Positions 28,164-37,200 of a stretch of DNA of 64,000 bases are shown here, in pieces. Numbering within the stretch: the stretch's first letter is position 1; each line of letters begins with the position of its first letter. The notes below the pieces were generated by a model. It saw nothing but the letters and a program-made list of their open reading frames with translations, had not been told where the DNA came from and searched no databases. Source of the stretch: Anaerolineae bacterium (GTDB lineage Bacteria > Chloroflexota > Anaerolineae > Caldilineales > Caldilineaceae); contig JAUIHI010000013.1 in assembly GCA_030432295.1 (NCBI GenBank), forward strand, positions 62,001-126,000, written 5' to 3'. The translations under genes and the position numbers were made by a program.

Positions 28164-30278
28164 CTACCGGGCTTCGATGCTGTACTCGTATTGGGCTTCT
28201 TCAGTGGTGACTGGCGTTGCGCCGCTGATGATCACAACCGCGTTGGTTGCGCTGGAAAGTCCATTGATTTGGATGGTCGTCGCGCCATCGGCATTGACCG
28301 TAGCCCGTTCCACACTGAGCAATTCGCCGTTGTGCAGGGCCAAGACCTGAATGATCCAGCGCTGGGGCAGCCGGTTGTCGGTGATCATCCAGCCCTGGCT
28401 TTCCCAGCCGTCCGGGCCATTCTCAAAGTCCGTGCTGTAGCCGATGGCGGGGATGCGGATGTCGTCCACAAAAGCACCGGGGTAGTTCACCGCGTCGTCG
28501 GTGACGTATTCAAAACGGATCGATACCTCCTGGCCCGCATAGGCGCTGAGATCGTAGCGCTCCTCGATCCACTCGGGGATTTCGTCGCCGCTGGGCGAGC
28601 TTTCGCCGGTGTAGGCAGCACCGAAGCTGTTGCCGCTGGGATTTTCGGTGGTGGTGAGTTGGCCGGGCAGAATCTCCCACTTTTTGCCGTCCACACTGGC
28701 CAGCACATAGAGATAGTCGTAGTCGTTCTCGATGTCATACCAGAGGTTGGCCTGCATCTCCAGCTTTGTGCCCGCAGCCACCCCGGAGAAGTCGAAGGAA
28801 CGGGTCAGGCGGCTGTCCGAATCGTCGGCCCGGTTGCTCCAGAACATCAACTGACCGCTGTGGGGTGTCACATTGGCCAGGCGGGTCTCTGTGTCGCCCT
28901 GAAAACGGAAGGTCACATCCCCGCTCCCCTGCAATTCCAGATAGTCGGAGCCAAAGTTGCGCACAGTCGTTGCCCGGCTCTCCACTGGATAGCGGCGGAA
29001 AGTCTTCTCTGACGAAGGCTGGGGGGCCTGCAACTGCTGGTAGCCATAGACACCCTCCGCGCCCAGTGCGTCCGGGTCGTTGACATAATTCGCCACCACC
29101 CAATCGGCAAAGACATCCTGAAAGGTGAATGCGTAGCCCTCTTCCGCCAGCGCCTCGGCCACACCCGCAATCCCGTTGGCGGGATGGGCTACCACCGCTT
29201 TGGTCACATCCTCGCCAAAACGCTGGAGAGTATAGGCCATAAAGAGATAGGCGCTGCCGTAATGCTCGCCGTTGCCCGCGGGGTTGTCGCTCCACGTATT
29301 GAGCTGAGTATCCGGCACGCTGGCAAAGACTGAGGCAAAGCCCGTGTCCGGTGGATAGCCCGCCACCTCCTGGGCCAGTTCACTCAGCCCCTCGTTCACC
29401 CACGTCTCTTCGTTGCGGTCGTTGTACCAGTGCACCATATGCTGAAACTCGTGGGCCAGCACTGTCTCGTAATATTCGTAGTCCCGGCTGCGGTTGAGCC
29501 ACTCCAGACTGATGTAGAACATCTCCTTTTCGTTGGAGTATTCGTTGGCCAGGCGGCTGAACTCGTCCGCGCTGCTGTAATAACCGGCAATCGAACTGCC
29601 CAGATCATTGGCGTGCAGGATATGCAGCCGGGGATTGTTGTCCACGCCCGGACTCCATTCGCTGCCGAAGAAGGCCCGCACTGTGGGGTAGCTCTTCTCG
29701 CTGAAGGTATCGACCGAACGGATAATCTCTCTCTCGTCGTAGTCCTCTCCGGACTCGACCCAGACATAGACCACATCGGTCATGTAAACCAGCGTGGCTT
29801 TTACCTCAAACTGGCGGTTGTCATCCACATTCGACGCCCAAAAGCTGATCTCGTCGCCCACTGCGTAGTTAACCGATTCGATGACTTCTGGGACATCTTC
29901 CACATCCGGGCGCAGACGCAGGGCCAACTCGCGCAAATCCCGGGTGGGCACAATCACCTGGGCAAGCTGCTTCTCCGTCTCCGATTGGTCCAGCGGCGCG
30001 GCGGCGGAAGCGGGGCGCTCTGGCACGGCTGTGGCCCGGCTGCCCGGTTCCGGCGTCTGACCGGGTGCGGCGGGGGTGGCGGTAGCCAGTCTGGGCGCGG
30101 GGGTGTTGTCCGGCTCATCGATGCGGATGTCTATCGCACTGGTATCGCCACCGTCGCTGCTGCCGAAGATGAAGTACCCAATCGCCGCGGTCGCAGTGAA
30201 AGTCCCCACACACACAAAGACGATCAGCGTGAGAACGCCCACCAGCACCAAATTGCGTTTACGTTCGTTGCTCTCCAT
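28164..30278 (-). CDS. Secreted/anchored zinc metalloprotease (immune inhibitor A/M6-like)
   Basis: A 704-residue protein starting at ATG 30278, chosen for the GGAGAAGG site 1-2 nt upstream and the signal anchor (LVLVGVLTLIVFVCVGTF) at residues 10-30. After a Pro/Ala-rich linker comes a metalloprotease domain with HEFQHMVHWYNDRNEETW then VNEGLSELAQE, that is HExxH plus a downstream Glu as in gluzincin-like M6 relatives. The C-terminal half holds beta-sandwich domains (IEERYDLSAYAGQEVSIRFE, FVDDIRIP) typical of immune inhibitor A-like proteins. Probably an extracellular protease for protein scavenging. A palindromic repeat lies directly upstream. Confidence 0.82.
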   Translation of the reverse strand: MESNERKRNLVLVGVLTLIVFVCVGTFTATAAIGYFIFGSSDGGDTSAIDIRIDEPDNTPAPRLATATPAAPGQTPEPGSRATAVPERPASAAAPLDQSETEKQLAQVIVPTRDLRELALRLRPDVEDVPEVIESVNYAVGDEISFWASNVDDNRQFEVKATLVYMTDVVYVWVESGEDYDEREIIRSVDTFSEKSYPTVRAFFGSEWSPGVDNNPRLHILHANDLGSSIAGYYSSADEFSRLANEYSNEKEMFYISLEWLNRSRDYEYYETVLAHEFQHMVHWYNDRNEETWVNEGLSELAQEVAGYPPDTGFASVFASVPDTQLNTWSDNPAGNGEHYGSAYLFMAYTLQRFGEDVTKAVVAHPANGIAGVAEALAEEGYAFTFQDVFADWVVANYVNDPDALGAEGVYGYQQLQAPQPSSEKTFRRYPVESRATTVRNFGSDYLELQGSGDVTFRFQGDTETRLANVTPHSGQLMFWSNRADDSDSRLTRSFDFSGVAAGTKLEMQANLWYDIENDYDYLYVLASVDGKKWEILPGQLTTTENPSGNSFGAAYTGESSPSGDEIPEWIEERYDLSAYAGQEVSIRFEYVTDDAVNYPGAFVDDIRIPAIGYSTDFENGPDGWESQGWMITDNRLPQRWIIQVLALHNGELLSVERATVNADGATTIQINGLSSATNAVVIISGATPVTTEEAQYEYSIEAR

Positions 30279-30341
30279 ACCTTCTCCAAAAATATCTGGC
30301 GACGCTTGCACCGCCACAAAATTCACGAAACACCCAAAATC

Positions 30342-30408
30342 TGTAGGTGCGGTTTCTAACCGCACATTGGGGGGTTCCCCTGACGTGCGGTTAGAAACCG
30401 CACCTACA
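30342..30408. repeat. Nested palindrome in the metalloprotease leader
   Basis: Perfect 24-bp arms at 30342-30365 and 30385-30408; each arm itself contains a GTGCGGTT/AACCGCAC palindrome. It sits between the GT-C protein gene and the metalloprotease gene. Confidence 0.85.
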
Positions 30409-30433
30409 AAACTCACCCAATCCCCTGCCCCTC

Positions 30434-33400
30434 CTACGGCAACGCATCCAACGGCGCACGCCACAGGGAAACCTGACAGGACGCGCTGTCTGACACGGCC
30501 AGCAGCACGCCCCCTTCCATAATCAGCGCACCCACCCCCACCGGTTTGGCAAAGAGTTCGCTGGAGAGTTGGCCCAAAGGCTGACCGTCCTGACTGTAAT
30601 AGAGGATCAGTCGGCGTTCCGGGTCGCTGATAAAGAAGTTGCTCGTCGTCAGACCGGCCAGATGGGGTCCGTCAAAGGTATTGGCCGGCGCCACCGCTGG
30701 CCAGGATTCGCCTGTATCCAGCCGCCAGAGTCTGCCGTCCTGGGCTGTGATTGTGTAGATTGCGCCAGTAGGCAGAGCCAGGACATCCACAGGCTGTCCC
30801 TGCCCCAGAAGCGAATCCGGGCCGCCCTCCTGCAAGTCCACTGTGCCATCGGCCCCATTCAGCGAAACCACCCGCGCGCCGCCGGTGTCGGCCACATAGA
30901 AATTGCCGTTCAGGTCCATTCCCATCCCCCGGGGCCGGTAGAAGGCCGTCGTGTTTGGCTGGGGAATCGCCGTACCCTGGGGTTCCTCAAAAGTGTAAAT
31001 GGTTTGGGAGGCCGCATCCAACAAAAAGACCTTACCCAGCAGATTTACATCCACATCAAAAGGCTCGTCAAACGTCTCGTCGGTGTAATAATCCACCAGC
31101 GCGCCGTCGCTCAGATCCCGCAGCACCATCCGCCGATTGGCCTGATCCGCCACATAGACCACTTCGTTGAAGCGATTCAACGCTACGCCTCTCGGCTGCT
31201 GGAACTGCTCAATATCAGCGCCACAACTGCCCACTTGCCAGACCAGAGAAAAGGGCAATTCTGGTAATTCCGTCGCCAGGGAACCGTCTGTTGGCGTCTG
31301 CAACTCCGCAGTAAAGCCGGTGCCAGTTTGGGCCTTGGCCAGCGCGAGGCTGGGCAGTTCCTCTTCTATGGGCAATGCAGGCATCGCCAGCCCCACTGCC
31401 GGGACATCCGCTGGCAGGGGAATCAGGAATGCGGAAGGAAGGGTTGTCTCCCGCCCCGCGCCAGGCGGCTGCCACAGCAGTTGAATTTCGCGCCCAGTTT
31501 TGCTTTCCACCCCAGGCAGATAACGCAGGGTCAGATCGTGCCAGCCCTGGCTCAGCAGCAGAGATGTACGGCTCTCTGTCCCACTTTGGCTGTCGATGAG
31601 CAGAATGCCGTCGATCTCCAACTGGTGGGGGGCGTCCGCCTGCACCGCGAAGGCGTAGGTTCCATCCACCGGCGCGGCCACTTTGCCCTGCCAGCTTATG
31701 CCCCGGGCCGTTGTCTGGAGTTCGCTCCCAGCCAGCCACGGCTCCATCCGCCAGCCCAGCAGCGGTCGGCTGCTCAGTCCGTCAAAGTCCGAATCCCCAG
31801 AGCCGTCCGCCGGTTCTCCGTAGTAGCGGGCCAACAGCCCATTCGGCTGCGCGGCCTCTGCGCTGTAGAGCGCCTGTCGGGGGATCGTCTCCCACGAGCC
31901 GCCGGGCCGCTGCCACTGGACAGAAAGCGTTCCTCCACTCCCGCCGCTGTAGGCGGTCAACTGCATAGGGAAGAAGCCCTGGGGCAAATCGACAACTATC
32001 TCGGCAATCCCCGCATCTGTATCCAATGCCACAGATTGGGCCAAAGGACTTTCGATTGTCATTTGGGCGCTCAAACTCCCGTCAGCGACGATGCGAAAGC
32101 CGTAGATGCCTGCTTCGGGAATATAGAGTGCGCCCTGTCCAGTCAGGATAAAGGGGCGGACAACCGGTGGTGCGCTCTGCCAGTCAAAATCCAGTGGGCC
32201 TTCCCGCGCCGTCTTGGCCGCATCCTGCAGGGGATCGATGGCCTCACCTTCAAAATAGCGGACGGGCAATCCCTGCGTGCTGGCGGCCTGGCTGCGGCTG
32301 ACAATATACGCGTCCGCCTGGTTCTGCCCCGATGGGTCTTGAATCGGTTCCGCGGCCAAGCCGGGATAGAGCGCTTCGAGCGTCCGCCCTATATTCCCAT
32401 CCTGCCCAGGCACAATATAGAGCAAATCGCCCATGCCCTGGCCGATAAAGGGCGGACCGACAAAGGGCAAATGGAGCACCGGGTCCAACGCAAGGATGCG
32501 GGTGGACGAAGCCAAAGTACCCCTGGCCGCAAGCTGGGTGGCCGGATCGTCCAGGACAGAGCGGGGAACCAACACCAGTCTATCGTCACCGGCAGCCGAC
32601 CCCTGCAAGCGATCGTACAAATAGGCCCCAATCGCCGCGTGGCTGCTCGCCTGGCCCTGGCTCGAACTATCGGCCAGGGCGTTCAAGCGGGAGACCCCGC
32701 CGACGGCCAGCAGCAAAACCAGCAGCCCGGCCGCTGTCAGCGCGACGCGGCGGGGGGATAACACCGGCGACCAGACCCGGCTGAACTGTCCCAGAATCTG
32801 GTCCAGGGCCACCACCGCACTGAGACTGAGCAGGGCCAGCAGGGGCGACAGATAGAGCAGATTGGCAGAATGGGGCGTGGCAAAAATGGACAAACCCGCC
32901 ACGACAAAGCCAATGCTCCAGAGCCAGCCCTCCCGCCAGCGCAGGTAGCGCAGCAGCCAGGCCGCGCCCAGCAGCGCCAACAATCCCGGCAGATAGCCGC
33001 CTTCAGCCAGCAGTTGACCAGCCATCTCCCCCGCCTGCGCAAAATATTGGAGCGGAGATGCGACGCCCAAAAGTTCACCGCCCAGCCCCCGGCCCAAGCC
33101 AGGCAGGGCCGCGGCCACCAGCGGCGCAAAATAGGCAAGCCAGTGGCTGCGCTGGGGGGGAGGCGTCAATGCAAACCAGAGCAGCAGCAGCCAGGTCAAC
33201 GGAGGGGGCGCGGCCAATACGGCCAACCCGGCCACCAGACCCGCCACAGCCCAGCGCCCCGCCGCAGCCCAGCGACCAGCCGTCTGATTCCCGACCCCAG
33301 GCCGCAGGGCCAGCCAGCCATAGACGAGCAAAATCAGCAGCAGAGGCGGGGCCGGATGTCGGCTCAGGGCGATGTGGGCCGGGCTGAAGACGAGGAGCAG

Positions 33401-34225
33401 CGTGCCCAACAGCGCCACAATCGGTGTGACAAAGCGTTTGGCAGCGGCATAGAAAAGGGGGATTGTGGCTGTTCCCAGCAGCAGTCCCAGGACGATTGTA
33501 CCTGTGGCGCTGATGCCGAAGATTGTCAAGAGCGAAGCAAAAAGCAGTGTATACAGCGGTGAGGGCGTTTCCAGCAGTCCGCGCAGACTGCCCGTGGCCA
33601 GAAAATCCATCCCGGCCACCAGCCCGTTACATTCCAGGGGCAGACAGCCGCTGGTCAACCCGGAAAAGTTCCAGAGACGCAGCAACAGACTGAGCGCTAC
33701 AATCAGTGCAAGGGCGATCCCAACCGTTCGGCGGTCCAGCCCTGGCTGATTCGGCGGCGTCTGCTCTGACTCGGCGGCCTCTCTGCGCTGCAAAAACTGA
33801 CGGGCGCTCTCCACCGTCCACACACCGGGTGTCGGGGTGGCGTCACCCCGCGGCGACCGCTTGCCCCAAAGCAGCACACCCATCCCCCCAACCAGCCCGA
33901 TCAGCCAGAGGGCGGAGGGAAGCAGCAGCGCGCCGTTTTCCCCGTCGCCGTTCAGGGCCAGCAGAAGCCAGCCGCCCGCGGCCAGGGCAAGACCGAAGCC
34001 GATGGCGGCCCCGATTGTCTGCACTTTCGATGGACTTCCGGGGCTGGCTTTACTATCCGAGCGGGGCGGGCTGGGACTGTTGATGGCAAATGTCACCAGC
34101 CCCAGTAGCACAATCAGCAAGCCGTCGCGCAATGCGACTTCGGGCGCGACCCCATCGCCGAGGAGGATGGAACGTCCCCACAGGAGGAAGGCTATGGCGG
34201 CAAAGAGAAGGATCAGACGACGCAT
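30434..34225 (-). CDS. Large membrane protein: GT-C glycosyltransferase-like core, two PA14-like domains, NHL-type propeller
   Basis: This 1263-residue protein begins with about 13 membrane helices (residues 1-520), including a GT39/PMT-like loop (LLRLWNFSGL, LLFASLLTIFG, AHIALSRHPAPP), consistent with a polyprenyl-phosphate-sugar-dependent glycosyltransferase; a clear catalytic Asp pair is not obvious. Two PA14-like domains follow (GLPVRYFEGEAIDP and GLLARYYGEPADG starts, IYGFRIVADGS, TYAFAVQADA), then NHL/propeller repeats (FQQPRGVALNRFNEVVYVAD, FYRPRGMGMDLNGNFYVAD). PA14 domains bind carbohydrate. The fusion could glycosylate and display surface material. The activity is uncertain. Confidence 0.72.
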   Translation of the reverse strand: MRRLILLFAAIAFLLWGRSILLGDGVAPEVALRDGLLIVLLGLVTFAINSPSPPRSDSKASPGSPSKVQTIGAAIGFGLALAAGGWLLLALNGDGENGALLLPSALWLIGLVGGMGVLLWGKRSPRGDATPTPGVWTVESARQFLQRREAAESEQTPPNQPGLDRRTVGIALALIVALSLLLRLWNFSGLTSGCLPLECNGLVAGMDFLATGSLRGLLETPSPLYTLLFASLLTIFGISATGTIVLGLLLGTATIPLFYAAAKRFVTPIVALLGTLLLVFSPAHIALSRHPAPPLLLILLVYGWLALRPGVGNQTAGRWAAAGRWAVAGLVAGLAVLAAPPPLTWLLLLWFALTPPPQRSHWLAYFAPLVAAALPGLGRGLGGELLGVASPLQYFAQAGEMAGQLLAEGGYLPGLLALLGAAWLLRYLRWREGWLWSIGFVVAGLSIFATPHSANLLYLSPLLALLSLSAVVALDQILGQFSRVWSPVLSPRRVALTAAGLLVLLLAVGGVSRLNALADSSSQGQASSHAAIGAYLYDRLQGSAAGDDRLVLVPRSVLDDPATQLAARGTLASSTRILALDPVLHLPFVGPPFIGQGMGDLLYIVPGQDGNIGRTLEALYPGLAAEPIQDPSGQNQADAYIVSRSQAASTQGLPVRYFEGEAIDPLQDAAKTAREGPLDFDWQSAPPVVRPFILTGQGALYIPEAGIYGFRIVADGSLSAQMTIESPLAQSVALDTDAGIAEIVVDLPQGFFPMQLTAYSGGSGGTLSVQWQRPGGSWETIPRQALYSAEAAQPNGLLARYYGEPADGSGDSDFDGLSSRPLLGWRMEPWLAGSELQTTARGISWQGKVAAPVDGTYAFAVQADAPHQLEIDGILLIDSQSGTESRTSLLLSQGWHDLTLRYLPGVESKTGREIQLLWQPPGAGRETTLPSAFLIPLPADVPAVGLAMPALPIEEELPSLALAKAQTGTGFTAELQTPTDGSLATELPELPFSLVWQVGSCGADIEQFQQPRGVALNRFNEVVYVADQANRRMVLRDLSDGALVDYYTDETFDEPFDVDVNLLGKVFLLDAASQTIYTFEEPQGTAIPQPNTTAFYRPRGMGMDLNGNFYVADTGGARVVSLNGADGTVDLQEGGPDSLLGQGQPVDVLALPTGAIYTITAQDGRLWRLDTGESWPAVAPANTFDGPHLAGLTTSNFFISDPERRLILYYSQDGQPLGQLSSELFAKPVGVGALIMEGGVLLAVSDSASCQVSLWRAPLDALP

Positions 34226-34570
34226 AGGAATTCACGGATAGTCGGGCGACAGCGGAATGTTCCTAAAGTGTAGCCGCGGGGGTGGAAAGACGCAAACCGG
34301 GGAAGAATGGGGGCGTAATTCAAATTTCGGGGCGAACAGGAATCGTCCGTGCCGCCCGGTGCTAAAGACACCGGGCTACCGAGCTACGCCCCCTGAACGG
34401 GGCTTTCGGAGGAACAGACAGACCGTTTCTAAGCCGGATTTATCCGGCGTCGCCCTGTAGCTGTGGGCTACGGCCCAGTGGTCTTTAGCCCGGTGCGGTC
34501 GTCACAAACCCACCCCTGCCCCTAATTTGAATTACACCCAGAACAGCGTAGTTCAGCGTGACTGGCAGTT
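34226..34570. other. Intergenic region holding a 229-bp MITE-like element
   Basis: No gene in these 345 bases. The element 34311-34539 has terminal inverted repeats of about 22 bp (left GGGCGTAATTCAAATT, right AATTTGAATTACACCC) and an inner pair GGTGCTAAAGACACCGGGCT against AGTGGTCTTTAGCCCGGTGC. It separates the GT-C protein promoter side from the end of the PqqB-like gene. Confidence 0.75.
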
Positions 34571-35410
34571 TCAGAGAGACCAGCGGTCCCCTGTCCCGGC
34601 TACGCCCACCCCCCGCTCGGCAACCCAAGCCCGCTCTGGGCCGTCGTCCCACAGCGGATTGGTGTGGTTCAGATGGAGCAGTCGCACATCACAGTCCGCG
34701 CTGGAAGCTCGCTCTGCGGTGTCAGTTGCCAGGGGGTGGGTGATTTCGGCGATGTTGCGTCCGGGAATCTCTGCCGGGCTGAAGAATGCGCCGTCGAGCA
34801 GGGCCACGTCCACCTCTGCCAGCATCCGGGCCAGGGGATAGTCCCAGCGGTCCCAGTCGTCGATGTCCGGGCAGTAGAAGAGGGAGCGATCCGGGCCATC
34901 TATGCGGAAGGCCATCGTATCGCTCCACTCGTCCCGGTGGGGCACGGCGATGGGCGTTGCCGACAGACCCGGAGCCAGGGCAATCGGCTGCCCCGGCGGG
35001 CTGAGACGGATGGCGATATTGCCAAATTTTGTCAACTGCTGCCAGGGCTGGTTGCGCATCAAAAAAGCGGCCATGCGCGGCGTGGCGTAGACGGGCATCC
35101 GCTGGGTATTCCAAGCTTCCCGGCCCAGTTGGATCAGCCCGGTGTAGTGGCCCATGTGGGCGTGGGTGAGGAGGATACCGGCCAATTCGCATTCGGGCGC
35201 GGCCCGGTGGAGCAGGGCCAACTGTTCCCGGAAGTCCGGGGTGGCGTCGATCATCCACGCCTGTCTGCTCTCCCGGTGGATCAACCCAAGGCAGACGACG
35301 TATTGGCGCAAGGCCGGGTTTTCCAGGGCGCGACGGCAGCGCTCACAGGCACAACCAGCCTGGGGGAGTCCTGCGTCTTGGGCTGCGCCGAGCAGAATGG
35401 CTTCGATCAT
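34571..35410 (-). CDS. PqqB-like metallo-beta-lactamase-fold hydrolase
   Basis: A 279-residue protein (ATG 35410; an in-frame GTG at 35425 is the alternative). It has the PqqB start EAILLGAAQDAGLPQ followed by CACERC, a Cys pattern seen in PqqB-type proteins, DATPDFREQL, the metal motif THAHMGHYTG (HxHxxH variant with Gly), PVYATPRMAAFL and LLHLNHTNPLWDD near the end. PqqB is an iron-dependent hydroxylase of the PQQ pathway, but no pqqA/C/D/E lies here, so this is better called a PqqB-like MBL-fold protein. Confidence 0.8.
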   Translation of the reverse strand: MIEAILLGAAQDAGLPQAGCACERCRRALENPALRQYVVCLGLIHRESRQAWMIDATPDFREQLALLHRAAPECELAGILLTHAHMGHYTGLIQLGREAWNTQRMPVYATPRMAAFLMRNQPWQQLTKFGNIAIRLSPPGQPIALAPGLSATPIAVPHRDEWSDTMAFRIDGPDRSLFYCPDIDDWDRWDYPLARMLAEVDVALLDGAFFSPAEIPGRNIAEITHPLATDTAERASSADCDVRLLHLNHTNPLWDDGPERAWVAERGVGVAGTGDRWSL

Positions 35411-35754
35411 ACGGGGATTATCCACCAGCCGGGGCGGAATGACAAGAATGAAAAGAGGGACGCTGATTCACGCTGAAACAGATGATCAGCGCAAATATTA
35501 TCAGCGTCGTAACTATACAGGACTAGCGCCGGTTGAGTAGGCGGGTGCTGTTTCCCGCCGTATCGAAACCGAGCGGGTGGGAAGAGCCGTCTCGTCGACT
35601 CGTTCGCTGGGTTTCGATACGCCTCGAAGACTCGGCTACTCAACCGGCGCTCACTTGACTTGCCGTGTATAGATACTCAGCGTCAATCATTTTTTCAGCG
35701 TCCTCTTTATATCCTCATTTGTCCAAACGCAACCGACAGGCTATAGTGGAAGGT
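35411..35754. other. Intergenic region with nested inverted repeat (type B element copy 2)
   Basis: About 330 bases without a gene. The type B element 35522-35652 has ends GCGCCGGTTGAGTAG and CTACTCAACCGGCGCTC. It is enclosed by outer inverted copies of ACGCTGAAA (35470-35478 and 35693-35701), the same outer sequence that encloses the type A element at 17.8 kb. Confidence 0.75.
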
Positions 35755-36663
35755 ATGCCATCTGTTGCATTTCTCCTCACCAACTGGTCATTGCCGCCCC
35801 TGACTGGACTGGTGCTCCTAAGCATCGGCCTGCTCTACGGGCGCGGCTGGCAGCGGATGCGCATACACACAACCGTCTCCCGTGCCCGAATCCGACTGTT
35901 CGCCTTCGCATTGGGCTGGCTGCTGATGGTCGTCGCCTTCTGCTCGCCCCTCTTTGCCCTGCGCACAGAGCTGCTGCTGGCCCGCACCATCCAGCAGATT
36001 TTGCTGGGACTGCTGGCCGCGCCACTGCTCTGGCTGAGTGCGCCCGTTCAGACCATCCGCTGGGGGCTGCCGGGGCGATGGCGGCGACGTTTCACCCGAC
36101 TGTTGCGCCCGGACAGCCGCACAGGCCAGGGATTGCGCGCCGTCACCCGTCCGGTCTTCATCTGGCTGGCGACTATCGCCTCGTTTCTGATCTGGGCCGA
36201 CCCGCTCTTTGTGGAATGGAGCATTGCTGACAACCTGCGCTATTCTGCTTCCCTTTGGGCATTCTGGTTCGTCTATATGCTCTTCTGGATGCACGTGATA
36301 AAAAGCGGTCCCCGGCTGCATCGGCCCCTCCATCCGGGCATTGGCTTCTTCTATGTGCTGCTGGGCGGCGAAATTCCCAATATGATTACGGGAGCAACAA
36401 CGGCCTTTCGGGAGAATCTGCTCTATCCCTTCTACGCGGCTGGCTCGTCCACCGTCCCTCTCTCACCCTTGCTGGACCAGTCGATCAGTGGCGGTCTGCT
36501 GTGGGTGGTTGGCACAGCCATCTACGTTTCTATCTGTCTGGCGATTCTGAGCCAGGTCTTTCGCAACGAAGACGCGCCCACGCCTATGCCCCTGGAATGG
36601 GATGCTACCGAGCGCAGCATCGCCCCCGGCCTGGAGCATCGGGTCTCGTCCCGGAGGAGTTGA
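35755..36663 (+). CDS. ctaG: CtaG-type cytochrome c oxidase assembly membrane protein
   Basis: A 302-residue protein with about seven membrane helices and the caa3_CtaG signatures: early W-rich helix (TNWSLPPLTGLVLLSIGLLY), AFALGWLLMVVAFCSPL, QQILLGLLAAPLLWLSAP, and IGFFYVLLGGEIPNMITG. Start ATG 35755 follows GGAAGG. CtaG of this type is needed for assembly of caa3-type cytochrome oxidase, probably for copper delivery. No cox genes are in the window. It overlaps the next gene by TGATG (36661-36665), so the two are translationally coupled. Confidence 0.85.
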   Translation: MPSVAFLLTNWSLPPLTGLVLLSIGLLYGRGWQRMRIHTTVSRARIRLFAFALGWLLMVVAFCSPLFALRTELLLARTIQQILLGLLAAPLLWLSAPVQTIRWGLPGRWRRRFTRLLRPDSRTGQGLRAVTRPVFIWLATIASFLIWADPLFVEWSIADNLRYSASLWAFWFVYMLFWMHVIKSGPRLHRPLHPGIGFFYVLLGGEIPNMITGATTAFRENLLYPFYAAGSSTVPLSPLLDQSISGGLLWVVGTAIYVSICLAILSQVFRNEDAPTPMPLEWDATERSIAPGLEHRVSSRRS

Positions 36664-37043
36664 TGAAGGCTGCCCCGCCCTCCATTTACGATCAGATTCT
36701 GGCAGTGATTCGTCAGATTCCCCCGGGCCGGGTTGCCAGCTACGGGCAGATCGCGTGGATTGTCAATGCACCCACGCCCCGGATGGTGGGCTATGCCCTG
36801 GCCGGTCTGGCCGACGACGCGGATGTGCCCTGGCAGCGGGTGATCAACAGCCAGGGCGGCATCAGCCCCCGGGGTGACCCACTCTCCAGTGGACGCCAGC
36901 GTCAGCTTTTGGAAGCCGAAGGGGTGGCGTTTGGCCCGGATGTACGGGTCGATTTTGCCCGCTTCGGCTGGGACGGCCCGGACCCGGAATGGCTGGCCGA
37001 GCAGGGATTTACGCTGCTGCCCTGGCCGGGACCCCGGCGCTGA
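36663..37043 (+). CDS. Alkyltransferase-like (ATL) protein, MGMT family without catalytic Cys
   Basis: A 126-residue protein with the Ogt/MGMT DNA-binding fold: YDQILAVIRQIPPGRVASYG (helix-turn-helix with Arg finger), RMVGYAL. At the active site it reads PWQRVIN instead of PCHRV, so Trp replaces the acceptor Cys, as in ATL proteins that bind O6-alkylguanine and pass it to nucleotide excision repair. GGAGGAG precedes the overlapping start. It is coupled to ctaG, an odd pairing. Confidence 0.88.
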   Translation: MKAAPPSIYDQILAVIRQIPPGRVASYGQIAWIVNAPTPRMVGYALAGLADDADVPWQRVINSQGGISPRGDPLSSGRQRQLLEAEGVAFGPDVRVDFARFGWDGPDPEWLAEQGFTLLPWPGPRR

Positions 37044-37200
37044 GGAACTGTCCTGAAAAGAGCTTTGTAAACACGGATCAGAAGGAACACGGATTTCTTC
37101 TGCGAAAATCTGCGCAATCTGTGCCGCTTGCGACCTCTGCGTTCTGATTTTCGTTCTTATGGGTGTCAACCCTCCCCTTTCACAGAAATGATCTCTACTT

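Noticed and set aside
34571-35410. True PqqB of a PQQ biosynthesis operon
   Set aside because: No pqqA, pqqC, pqqD or pqqE in the window; kept only as a PqqB-like hydrolase.
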